A stretch of 33,989 nt of DNA, taken from positions 1-33,989 of the forward strand of contig JAGGVJ010000010.1 in assembly GCA_021158055.1 (NCBI GenBank). The letters run 5' to 3'. Each line of letters begins with the position of its first letter. Position 1 is the stretch's first letter. The notes under the pieces were generated by a model, which was given only the letters and a program-made list of their open reading frames with translations, did not search any database and was not told the origin of the DNA. This DNA is from Candidatus Iainarchaeum sp. GTDB taxonomy: Archaea > Iainarchaeota > Iainarchaeia > JAGGVJ01. The position numbers were made by a program, and so were the translations under genes. Shown piece by piece: positions 1 to 9,086 of the stretch.

Positions 1-89
1 AGCAACCAGTTTAAACCAGCAATCAGTGTTAAATCAACAGTCAACGTCAAACTCAGTCAACGTCAAACTTAAAAAATCACGGTCAGCGT

Positions 90-953
90 ATGGATTCCCT
101 TTCAAAAGAACTGCAAAAACTCATGATCGAATACTTTTTCTCGCCGAAAAAAAAGCTTGACCAAAACTACTTAATCAGTAAAAAAGCAATCCGGAAACTC
201 GTTGACACAGCTGACATCAACAAAAACGACACGATCCTTGAAATAGGGCCCGGTTGCGGTTTTTTGACCACTGAAATCGTTTCCCGTGCAAAAAAAACCA
301 TAGCCGTAGAAAAAGATCCTTTGATGGTGAAAATTCTAAAAGACAAATTTAAAAACGAAAAAAACCTGGAAATCATAGAAGGAGACATATTAAAAACAAA
401 ACTTCCAAAATTCAACAAAGTGGTTTCAAGCCCGCCTTTTTCAATCTCATCCAAAATAGTTGAACTCACGCTTGAACACCCTGTTGAACAAGCGGTTTTT
501 TTGTTCCAGAAAGAATTTGTCAACAAGCTCGACGCATTTTCGTCCCTAAAAGACTACACATTTATCTCAGCGCTTGCGCAGAGTTTAAGCAAAGTAAAAA
601 TAATCCAAAAAGTGCCAAAAAGCGCTTTCTTCCCCCCACCGCCAATAGACTGCGCCATCGTAAGCTTTGACTGCACAAAACAGCTCACCAAAGAAAAAGC
701 ATTTCACAAAAAATTCTTGAAAGCAGCCTTTCGCCACAAAAACAAAAAAATAAAAAAAGCATTGCTGCATTCTGCTTCTGACAGGTCTGCCCAAAAAGGA
801 AGCTTTTTATCAAAAGCGCAGCTTAAAAAAGTTTTTGAAAACAAAACCGGTGACAAAAACATAAAAACCCTGCTTGAAAAAAAAGCAGTCCACTGCGAAC
901 CGGAAGAACTTGCCAAATTAAGCGATTTTTTGTTTAAGCAAATCAAAAAATAA
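90..953 (+). CDS. ksgA: Ribosomal RNA small subunit dimethyladenosine transferase (KsgA/Dim1/RsmA family)
   Basis: SAM-binding motif ILEIGPGCGFLTTEI, downstream VEKDPLMVKIL and C-terminal domain typical of KsgA/Dim1; motif IV is SPPF rather than NLPY. Confidence 0.88.
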   Translation: MDSLSKELQKLMIEYFFSPKKKLDQNYLISKKAIRKLVDTADINKNDTILEIGPGCGFLTTEIVSRAKKTIAVEKDPLMVKILKDKFKNEKNLEIIEGDILKTKLPKFNKVVSSPPFSISSKIVELTLEHPVEQAVFLFQKEFVNKLDAFSSLKDYTFISALAQSLSKVKIIQKVPKSAFFPPPPIDCAIVSFDCTKQLTKEKAFHKKFLKAAFRHKNKKIKKALLHSASDRSAQKGSFLSKAQLKKVFENKTGDKNIKTLLEKKAVHCEPEELAKLSDFLFKQIKK

Positions 954-1030
954 GCGCAACACATATCAATGCAAATATAACGCACATCTCAATGCAGACA
1001 TATCAGGAATAACTCCTTATTTTGCATCCG

Positions 1031-1369
1031 TTACTTTCTCAAGGCAGATTTGGTTTCAGCATGTGTTTGCTTGGTTTTGGCGCCTGTGTTTTCAGGACTG
1101 AAAGACAACGCTGAAAACCTGCACACCCTCACACAGTTTGCGCACATTACACACCTGTCAAAGTCAAAAACCGCTTTTTTTGTTTTTCTGTCAAGTCTGC
1201 AGGCGCCGGCAGGGCACACCTTCACACAGCTTCCGCAACCAACGCATTTTTCAGGGTCAAAAACCAGCGAGCCCCTGAAAGAATCCCCGTGCCTGTGGGG
1301 TTTTCTCTGCGTTGCAGGTCCCCTTAAAAACGATTTCAGCACTTCGGTTATCACCTCAAAAACCATCAA
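1031..1369 (-). CDS. 2x[4Fe-4S] ferredoxin-like subunit of membrane-bound hydrogenase / complex I-like enzyme (NuoI/HycF/MbhN type)
   Basis: CVGCGSCVKVCPAG and CVMCANCVRVC motifs; overlaps end of NuoH-like gene in the operon. Confidence 0.8.
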   Translation of the reverse strand: MMVFEVITEVLKSFLRGPATQRKPHRHGDSFRGSLVFDPEKCVGCGSCVKVCPAGACRLDRKTKKAVFDFDRCVMCANCVRVCRFSALSFSPENTGAKTKQTHAETKSALRK

Positions 1370-2280
1370 AACACCGCCGTCAACAAACCAATCAATGACA
1401 GGGCAAGCAGAACCGTCCAGCTGACCCTGAAAAACTGGTCAATCCTGAGCCTTGCAAAGGAAAGGTCCAAAAGGCAAACCAAAGCAACCACCGCGAACAT
1501 CGAAGCCAGCAAAAAAACATCCGACAACGCCCCTGCAAAAACGACCAGAAAAAGCCCTGCCATAAAAAAAGTCATGAGCCAGTCAGCCATTTCAAAAAAC
1601 GCAAGAAGTATTCCGCTGTATTCTGTTTTTGCCCCTGCGATTATCTCCTGGTGGGCTTCGCCTACATCAAACGGGGACTTCCTGAGCTTTGCAATCAAAA
1701 CCAGGAAAAACACCAGTGCACTAAAGGGAAGAAACATTGCAAGAGGTCCGTTTGAAGCCTGCCACGCGCTGATTGCCCCCAGGTCAAAGGAGCCGACTTT
1801 TACAACCACTGAAAAGATGCTGACAATAAAGGGAACCTCATAGGCAATGAAAGCAGTCAGTTCCCTTGACGCGCCAATTGCCCCAAATATGGATTTTCCC
1901 GCAAACCCTGCGACAGCGTCAAACATCACGACCATTAAAAGAAGAAACACAATCACCAGCAAATCAAGGTCGCTTGAAACCGCATCCCCAGCAAAAACAG
2001 GCAAAACAATAACCAATACAAGCGCTGACGCAAACACCGCGACTGGACTTAACACAAAAAAAACCAGGTTGGCTGATTTCGGAAAAAGCGTCTGCTTTGA
2101 AAAAAGTTTGAAAACATCAAGCGCCGGCTGAAAAACCGGCGGACCCCTCCTGCTCTGCCCCCACGCAACCATCTTCCTGCCAAAACCCACTAAAAGCATG
2201 CCAAACAAAAACGCAAGAAATACCTTTAATACCAGCATGGGCAAAAACACCGCTTCCTGCACAGCAACAGACAAAAACAT
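1366..2280 (-). CDS. NuoH/EchB/HycD-like membrane subunit; the ORF extends to 2397, but the likely start is near 2280-2292
   Basis: Multi-TM protein with GPPVFQPALDVFKLFSKQ and FDVGEAHQEIIAGAKTEYSG motifs typical of the subunit; the ORF-track N-terminus overlaps the upstream gene and is probably over-extended. Confidence 0.8.
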   Translation of the reverse strand: MFLSVAVQEAVFLPMLVLKVFLAFLFGMLLVGFGRKMVAWGQSRRGPPVFQPALDVFKLFSKQTLFPKSANLVFFVLSPVAVFASALVLVIVLPVFAGDAVSSDLDLLVIVFLLLMVVMFDAVAGFAGKSIFGAIGASRELTAFIAYEVPFIVSIFSVVVKVGSFDLGAISAWQASNGPLAMFLPFSALVFFLVLIAKLRKSPFDVGEAHQEIIAGAKTEYSGILLAFFEMADWLMTFFMAGLFLVVFAGALSDVFLLASMFAVVALVCLLDLSFARLRIDQFFRVSWTVLLALSLIGLLTAVF

Positions 2281-2305
2281 CGCTTCATTCACAGCATCAC
2301 CAAAA

Positions 2306-2722
2306 TCATTTGTTTTCAGCTCCTTTTCTCCCGACTGCCTCAAGTATGCCTGCCAGTATAGCATCCGGATTGGGCGGGCAGCCCGGCACAAACACATCCA
2401 CTTTGATTTCCGACATCACTCCCTTGCTAAGCGAAGGCGAATCAAAAAACACTCCCTTGCTTTTTGCACACGTGCCGACGGCAACTATCTTTTTGGGCTC
2501 CGGCACCTGCGAAAGAACCCTTTTCACCCTTGGAAGCATTTGTTTTGTAAGCGCCCCGGTTATCAGCACCACATCCGCGTGCTTTGGCGAGCTTACAAGC
2601 TTGCACCCGAACCTTTCCATGTCATACCGGGGAGTAACGCACGCAAACGCCTCTATGCTGCAGCCGTTGCATGAACCTGCTTCAATATGGTAAACCCACG
2701 GTGAATATTTCAGCCAGTTCAG
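2306..2722 (-). CDS. NuoB/EchC/MbhJ-like [NiFe]-hydrogenase small subunit; the ORF track lists only the internal ATG form, 2306-2620
   Basis: The open frame extends upstream as (L)NWLKYSPWVYHIEAGSCNGCSIEAFACVTPRYDMERFGCKL, containing the expected CNGC motif; later GTCAKSKG and VPGCPPNPDAI; putative CTG start overlapping the upstream TGA. Confidence 0.75.
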   Translation of the reverse strand: MNWLKYSPWVYHIEAGSCNGCSIEAFACVTPRYDMERFGCKLVSSPKHADVVLITGALTKQMLPRVKRVLSQVPEPKKIVAVGTCAKSKGVFFDSPSLSKGVMSEIKVDVFVPGCPPNPDAILAGILEAVGRKGAENK

Positions 2723-4014
2723 CTGATCACCTCAAGCACCTGCGGGTAAAACAGCCCAAGCAGGATTATAAGAGCCGAAAGCAAAAGCATTGAAATAAAA
2801 CTTGCGCGGCACCCTGTCACTTTGGTTCTTCTCCCGCTGAAAACATAATTGTCTATCTCCCTTATCGCCGCCACAAAAACCAAAAACAGCAAAAGCATCA
2901 CGGGAACAGACCACGGGTAAATGGTCGTCAGTATAAGAAATTTCCCTGCAAACCCGCCTGTAGGAGGGACCCCGACAAGCGAAAACACGGCGACAATGAA
3001 CGCAAAGGCAGCCACGGGAACCACTTTCACTGCGTTTTTGTTTTCCACAAACGCCCCGGCAAGAAACGCCAGGCTTTTCGCCAGAGTCTGCGCAAAAATA
3101 AGATAAAGCGCACCGGCTGTCGACATAAACGCAATCCCAAGAAGTATAAACCCGTTGTCAAAAATCGAAATATAGGATATAACCTTGCGCCATCCTTTTT
3201 CCTTCATCACCACGACACCTACATAAACCATGGTCGCAAGCCCCAAAAACACCACCATGAACGGAATAAGGGAATGGTTTGTCATAAACGCGGAGTGAAC
3301 CTTGTAAAAAGCAAAAACAGACACCAGTGACTGGGCTGAAAGAATTGACGCCACGGGTATGGTGGACTTGGTGTAGGAAGGCACCACCCACATGTGAAAC
3401 GGAAACACACCCATTTTTATTGCAAACCCTATGAACAGCAAAACCAGCGCGTAAACTGAAGAAGGCCCTTCAGGCACTGAATCAAAAGACGTCGAACCCG
3501 TAACTGAAATAAAAAACATCAGACCGCCCATGAAAAAAAGCGAACCGATAATGTTAGAAAACACAAAAGTAAATGCGGCGGAAAGGGCATTGTCCCCGAA
3601 ACGGATCAAATACCCTGCGCTGAAAATTGACAGGTCAAGAAACAGCAGTACAGAAAGCAGGTTTCCGGAGTAGATCGTGCACTGTATGCTTGCAAGCGCC
3701 AGCATGAAAAACACATCGTAGTTTATGTGCTCAGCGTACTTGTGGCTGACAGAATAAAAAGCAACTGAAAAAGCAACTATTGAAGTCAAAAAACCGTAAA
3801 AGGAATTAACTTTGTTCAACTCGAAATCAAGGGACAAAAACGACAGGTCAACTGTATTTCCGTTGATTGTCTCAAGAAGAACCGCAAACGACAAAACAAG
3901 AACCAGAAAAAGGAAAAGCAAATATATCATGTCCCTGTGTTTTTTATCCCTGCTAAGCAAAAAAAACGGTATTGAAACAAAGGGAAGTACCAGCAAAAGC
4001 ACAAACTCAAACAT
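2719..4014 (-). CDS. Proton-translocating antiporter-like subunit (NuoN/HyfF/MrpD family)
   Basis: Multi-TM protein with SVFAFYKVHSAF, KVISYISIFDNGFILLG and LVGVPPTGGFAGKFLIL motifs. Confidence 0.8.
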   Translation of the reverse strand: MFEFVLLLVLPFVSIPFFLLSRDKKHRDMIYLLFLFLVLVLSFAVLLETINGNTVDLSFLSLDFELNKVNSFYGFLTSIVAFSVAFYSVSHKYAEHINYDVFFMLALASIQCTIYSGNLLSVLLFLDLSIFSAGYLIRFGDNALSAAFTFVFSNIIGSLFFMGGLMFFISVTGSTSFDSVPEGPSSVYALVLLFIGFAIKMGVFPFHMWVVPSYTKSTIPVASILSAQSLVSVFAFYKVHSAFMTNHSLIPFMVVFLGLATMVYVGVVVMKEKGWRKVISYISIFDNGFILLGIAFMSTAGALYLIFAQTLAKSLAFLAGAFVENKNAVKVVPVAAFAFIVAVFSLVGVPPTGGFAGKFLILTTIYPWSVPVMLLLFLVFVAAIREIDNYVFSGRRTKVTGCRASFISMLLLSALIILLGLFYPQVLEVIS

Positions 4015-4597
4015 TGTCAGCCACCTTTAACGAGCCTGTTTTTTTATACATCTTTATTGACAGCGAAGCAAGGACAAAAAGAGGAAGGATCAGCCCGACA
4101 GAAAGCCAGATCTCTATAAATGTGTTGCTGGCAAGCAAATCAAAAAACTTCGGGACAAGGATTATAAACGCGTTTTCAATCGCGATAAGCGCAAGAAAAA
4201 TTTTCACGAAATTCTTTTCAATGACAAGAAGCAAAAGAGACAAACACACAAACAAAAACGACAAAGTCTGTTCAACTGAAAAACCCGCATACTGAAGAAC
4301 AGCACACATAAGCGCAACTAACACAAAAAGGAGCACCGCAAGATTTTTCTTTGTGTAAACAAGTTCTGATTCTTTTTCTGTGGATGAAATAAGCCAGTAA
4401 CCCATGGCAGGCATCAACACCACTGTTGAGATAAAATGCACGGCAATCGACATCGTGCTCGCAAAATTCAGGAAAAGAAATACCGTGGACACCACTGAAA
4501 TCACCATCAGGGTAAAAAGGGCCCTGACAAAGTTTTTTTCAAGGTATATGAGGGAAATAAGTGCGACTTCAATCAAAAGCAAAAGCTCATTCAACAT
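4007..4597 (-). CDS. Two-part membrane protein resembling NuoJ/MrpB-like plus NuoK/HyfE-like modules
   Basis: Multi-TM; second half FVKIFLALIAIENAFIIL resembles NuoK/MrpC-type subunits; operon context. Confidence 0.6.
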   Translation of the reverse strand: MLNELLLLIEVALISLIYLEKNFVRALFTLMVISVVSTVFLFLNFASTMSIAVHFISTVVLMPAMGYWLISSTEKESELVYTKKNLAVLLFVLVALMCAVLQYAGFSVEQTLSFLFVCLSLLLLVIEKNFVKIFLALIAIENAFIILVPKFFDLLASNTFIEIWLSVGLILPLFVLASLSIKMYKKTGSLKVADNV

Positions 4598-5832
4598 AAT
4601 CTGACCCCTCCCTTGTTTGTCTTTTCGTGCTTCTCCGGTTTATCCGGTTTGCCTGATTCGCATGATTCGCATGATTCGCATGATTCGCATGATTTTTTGT
4701 CAAAACTCATTCTTTCTCTTTTCCCTGTCTTTCTGTCAATAACCATCACCCTGTCAAGACACGCAAAACACGGGTCGATTGAATTCACTATCACTGGAAC
4801 ATCGGCAATGGTATGGTCAACAATTATTTCTTTCAGTGAATAAATATTTGAATAAGTCGGGGGTTTTATCCTGACACTCTTGGGGCCTGTTTGACCCATT
4901 CTTACAAAATGCAGGTTTTCCCCCCTTGGAGCCTCCACAAGAAACGTAACTTCGGATTCCGGAAACTGCGCGTTTGTCTTTTCGCAAAGCGTTCCTTCAG
5001 GCATCCAGTCAAGGCACTGTTCTATTATTGATATTGACTGGTCTATCTCAAGAACGCGCGCAACAGCCCGTGCCAAAGCATCCCCTTCAGTCAGGATCAC
5101 TTTTTCAAAATCAAGCTTGCTGTAGGCGGCGTAAGGAAAATCAGATCTGACATCGTACTTTATCCCTGAAGCCCTTGCAACCGGGCCGACCACCCCGTTT
5201 TTTTTCGCTTTCCTGCGGGAAAGAACAGCAATGCCTTCAAGCCTTGCTTTTATAAAAACATCTGATTTAAAGGCAGAAACAAGCACTTTGTTGAACCTGC
5301 TTACCTTACCAAGATTTTTCCTGATGTTTTCTGCAAGGGCTTCTGAAATATCACAGTTTACTCCCCCAATTGAATTAAACGAGTAATGCACTCTGTTTCC
5401 GCTTATTTTTTCAAAAAGATCCATCACTTTTTCCCTTTCCCGCCAGATGTGCATGAAAAGCGATTCCAGCCCTATTGAATCGCACATCACGCCTGCCCAA
5501 AGCATATGCGAATGAATTCTTTCAAGTTCTGCGAGAATCGTTCTCAAAAACTTTGCCCGCTCACTGATTTCTATCTGCGACGCGGACTCGATTGCACTGA
5601 CAAAACACATTGTGTGGCAATGCGAACAAATCCCGCAGATCCTTTCAATCAAAGGGATTGCCTGTGCATAACTGCGGTTTTCAACCAGCTTCTCCACCCC
5701 GCGAAAATTATAGCCCATATTTATATTCACGTCAAGTATTTTTTCCCTGCTGACCGTGAATTCAAAAAACTCCGGTTCTTTCAAAGACGGGTGCACTGGC
5801 CCAAGCGGAAATTTCAGGTTATCCAAAGACAA
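4591..5832 (-). CDS. Group-4-type [NiFe]-hydrogenase large subunit (NuoD/EchE/HycE-like)
   Basis: L1 motif RICGICSHCHTMCF and L2 motif DPCFACLDRV both present; C-terminal tail with SCE repeats. Confidence 0.85.
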   Translation of the reverse strand: MSLDNLKFPLGPVHPSLKEPEFFEFTVSREKILDVNINMGYNFRGVEKLVENRSYAQAIPLIERICGICSHCHTMCFVSAIESASQIEISERAKFLRTILAELERIHSHMLWAGVMCDSIGLESLFMHIWREREKVMDLFEKISGNRVHYSFNSIGGVNCDISEALAENIRKNLGKVSRFNKVLVSAFKSDVFIKARLEGIAVLSRRKAKKNGVVGPVARASGIKYDVRSDFPYAAYSKLDFEKVILTEGDALARAVARVLEIDQSISIIEQCLDWMPEGTLCEKTNAQFPESEVTFLVEAPRGENLHFVRMGQTGPKSVRIKPPTYSNIYSLKEIIVDHTIADVPVIVNSIDPCFACLDRVMVIDRKTGKRERMSFDKKSCESCESCESCESGKPDKPEKHEKTNKGGVRLC

Positions 5833-7606
5833 TCACCGCCAAAACTATTGCAATAGAAGAAATTACCGTGACTGAAACAAAATGCTTCAGGACATGTTCT
5901 TCAACGCGGTCGAAAAAAAGGCTGATTTTCGCACCGGCATAACCTATTTTTTCGTAAATTCTATTCACGTCAATTAACTGCGACTTTTGCAGGCAACCTG
6001 CTCCAAAATAAAAATTCCCGGCGTCAAAATCAAGCTCCCCAAGAGGAATCTGCTCGCCGCCGGTAAAAGAGGAAACGCGTTTTGAAGACCTGTTTCTTGT
6101 AAAAAACAAATATATCAAAAATCCCGCGATAAACGAGCCCAGCAAAAGCATGTCAAGAAACAGGATATCCCACCTTCCGATGGTTGTTATTATGCTCCAC
6201 CCGACCACCTGCGGGACCATCTTTGAGGAAATGTCAAGCACGGCAGGGTTAACTATGTTATTGAGTACAAAAGGAGACAAAACACCAAGCGCAACGGTTG
6301 CAAGGGCAAGGGACACAAGCGGAAAAGTAATTTCAAACGGCACCTTGAACTTCTTTACCTTCAAAGGGTAGTTTGATAAAAAAACCGAGTTGAACATCTT
6401 CAGGTAAACCCCGAAAGCAAGCGTTATGCTTACAAAAACAAGCAGCACGTAACTCATGTTCTGGTTCAGGAGCGACTCAAGGATCATCCACTTGCTTACC
6501 GAGCCGCTGAACGGGGGAACCCCTGCAACCGCAAGCAACGCAACAATCATCGCCCCTGACACCAGAGGCAAAAATCTGGCTGCCCCACCCATTTTTGTTA
6601 TGTCCCTTGTAACAAACTTGTGGATCAAGATTCCTGCGCCGAGAAAAAGAAGGGACTTGAAAAACGCGTGGTTTAAGGTATGGAAAAGGGCAGCCGACAT
6701 TGAAAGCGGGTTAAGGGAAAATATGCTCACAAAAATTATTGAAACATTTGCTATTGTTGAATACGCCAGGATTCTTTTTATGTCTTTTTCAAAAAACGCA
6801 TAGCACATTACAATTATCGCAGAAAACGCAGCCAGGTAACCGAAAGCAAGACACATTTGCGGGAAAAATGAGATCATTGGGAAAAACCTCATCAAAAGAA
6901 ACACCCCTGCCTTGACCATTACAGCCGAGTGAAGAAGAGCCGACGCCGGTGCTGGAGCTTCCATTGCGTCAGGAAGCCAGATGTGAAACGGAAAAATCGC
7001 GGACTTTGCAAACGCGGCAACCGACAGCATGAAAACCACAAAAAAAAGTGCGTCAACAGGTATTTCAGAAACCATGTTCAGTGAATTGCGTATGCTTTGG
7101 TCAGGGACAAAAAACAACAGCACGATAAAAGCAGTCATCAAAAAAATGGAGCCAAAATGAGTTATTATAAAACACTTTTTCGCCGCAGCCACCGCGTGCG
7201 TGTCTGTGTAGTGGTACAATATCAGAAGGTAAGAGCAAATAGTTATGATCTCCCAGAACATGATAAACATAAAAAAGCTGTCTGCCATCACCATTGCGTT
7301 CATTGAACCCACAAAAGTCATGATCACCATGTAAAAACGCGCCGGGGTTTCTTTCACATACCTTGAAGAATAGACAATTACAAAAAAAGCAATCACTGAA
7401 GCTATTAACGTGAAAAATGACGAAAGGTGGTCGCGAAACAGCAGACCCGGAATCCACGCGGTTTCATTGAATGCAAGCAGGGAAACCACTGCTGTTGCAA
7501 GCGAAAAAAGTATCGCTGAAACTTTAATGTATTGTTCCGCAACTCTTTTCAGGACAGGAAAAAAAACAACTGCTGCAAACGGCAGGTAAATCAACAGTTC
7601 AAACAT
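5819..7606 (-). CDS. NuoL/HyfB/MrpA-like antiporter subunit
   Basis: Multi-TM, FPFHIWLPDAMEAPAPASALLHSAVMVKAGVFLLMRF and RILAYSTIANVSIIF motifs. Confidence 0.85.
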   Translation of the reverse strand: MFELLIYLPFAAVVFFPVLKRVAEQYIKVSAILFSLATAVVSLLAFNETAWIPGLLFRDHLSSFFTLIASVIAFFVIVYSSRYVKETPARFYMVIMTFVGSMNAMVMADSFFMFIMFWEIITICSYLLILYHYTDTHAVAAAKKCFIITHFGSIFLMTAFIVLLFFVPDQSIRNSLNMVSEIPVDALFFVVFMLSVAAFAKSAIFPFHIWLPDAMEAPAPASALLHSAVMVKAGVFLLMRFFPMISFFPQMCLAFGYLAAFSAIIVMCYAFFEKDIKRILAYSTIANVSIIFVSIFSLNPLSMSAALFHTLNHAFFKSLLFLGAGILIHKFVTRDITKMGGAARFLPLVSGAMIVALLAVAGVPPFSGSVSKWMILESLLNQNMSYVLLVFVSITLAFGVYLKMFNSVFLSNYPLKVKKFKVPFEITFPLVSLALATVALGVLSPFVLNNIVNPAVLDISSKMVPQVVGWSIITTIGRWDILFLDMLLLGSFIAGFLIYLFFTRNRSSKRVSSFTGGEQIPLGELDFDAGNFYFGAGCLQKSQLIDVNRIYEKIGYAGAKISLFFDRVEEHVLKHFVSVTVISSIAIVLAVIVFG

Positions 7607-7694
7607 GAAAAAAAGAAGTGGAATGGATTAATTATATGTTCCTTTTAAACATAAAAACGTCATTTGAGCAGTACAAACCCATTGTTCCTGAAAC

Positions 7695-8987
7695 CTAAAG
7701 CAGGTGCTTTTTTGTTTCCTGTTGCTTTGTCCAGTTTCCTGCCCAGCCGATTTCAACAGTGTGGGCAATCTTTTCAGCCCGCCTCTTTGCTTCTTCAACC
7801 GTGTCAGCCAAAACGATTGCAACACCCATTCTCCTGTTCACGTGTGCTTCGGGTTTGCCGAAAAACCTCACGTTTGACTCGGGAAACGCGTTCATTGCAC
7901 TGTGAACATTGTTAAAATTCACATCCCAGCCACTCACAGGCGAAAGTATAGCGTGGGACGCTCCCGGCTTAAGCATCGGCACCTGGCTTACTCCGTTTTC
8001 CTCTACCGTCGGGATCGAAAGACCTGTAACTGCCCGCACATGAAGACCCATTTCAGAATAACCTGCTGCATGAGTCATCATAGTGACCATTCCTGTGTCA
8101 TGCGGTCTCGGGCTTATTTCGTTTGCGTACACTTCACCGTCTTTGCCGACAAAAAGCTCGCAGCCGAAAAGCCCGACTCCGCCAAGGCAATCAGTTATTT
8201 TCTTTGTAACCTGATAGATTTCTCTCTCAACGCTTTCGCTGACTTCCGCCATCTGCCAGCTTGAATGATAATCCCCGTCTATCTGGTAATGACCGACCGG
8301 TTTTGGAAAGCTGGTTTTCACACTGCCGTTTTCGTCCAGATGGCGAACCGCAAGCTCTGTTATCTCTATGTCAAAATCAATATGCTCTTCAACGATTATT
8401 TGGTCAGCGCTTCCCCTCGCGTTTTCAACTGCAACCCTAAATGCTTTTTCAACGTCCTGCGGTCCCTCCACAAAAAACGACCCTTGCCCGGAAGACGACT
8501 GAATCGCTTTTGTCCAGCACGGGTAGCCTATCTTCTCGCACGCGTCTTTGAGCTCGTCAAGGTTTGCTGCGTAAGCATATTTTGAGGTTTTAACTCCCGC
8601 TTCCTTCACAAACATCTCTCTTGTCCGCTCGCGGTGCATTGCAATGTGGGTTGCGCGCGCGTTGGGGATCACATTGAGCCCTTCTTTTTCAAGCTCAAAC
8701 AACACGTCAAGGTTTATCGCCTCGATTTCAGGTATTATCGCATCCGGCTTTTCCCTTGCAATTATCGATTTCAGGGCACCGCCGTCTTTCATGTTCACCG
8801 TGTATGACCTGTGCGCCACCTGCTGCCCAGGCGCGTTCTCATACCTGTCCACCGCAACGGTCTCTATTCCGAGGCGCTGGGCTTCAATGATTATTTCTTT
8901 TCCGATTTCCCCTGCTCCAAGAAGCAATATCTTGCACGCCTTGCTTGAAAGCGGTGTCGCCAACACCTCTCTTTTCAGAACAACCAT
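7695..8987 (-). CDS. purT: Phosphoribosylglycinamide formyltransferase 2 (ATP-grasp)
   Basis: ILLLGAGEIGKEIIIEAQRLGIETVAVDRYENAPGQQVAHRSY, EISPRPHDTGMVTM; full-length match to PurT family as recognised by eye. Confidence 0.92.
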   Translation of the reverse strand: MVVLKREVLATPLSSKACKILLLGAGEIGKEIIIEAQRLGIETVAVDRYENAPGQQVAHRSYTVNMKDGGALKSIIAREKPDAIIPEIEAINLDVLFELEKEGLNVIPNARATHIAMHRERTREMFVKEAGVKTSKYAYAANLDELKDACEKIGYPCWTKAIQSSSGQGSFFVEGPQDVEKAFRVAVENARGSADQIIVEEHIDFDIEITELAVRHLDENGSVKTSFPKPVGHYQIDGDYHSSWQMAEVSESVEREIYQVTKKITDCLGGVGLFGCELFVGKDGEVYANEISPRPHDTGMVTMMTHAAGYSEMGLHVRAVTGLSIPTVEENGVSQVPMLKPGASHAILSPVSGWDVNFNNVHSAMNAFPESNVRFFGKPEAHVNRRMGVAIVLADTVEEAKRRAEKIAHTVEIGWAGNWTKQQETKKHLL

Positions 8988-9086
8988 TTCTTTCCCCCCT
9001 AAACCAAATCCAATTTCCCTGTAAAAATTAGCTCAATGAATTCTTTTAATTATTTTGATTAGGCAAAAAAACTGCAAATAATAAAA

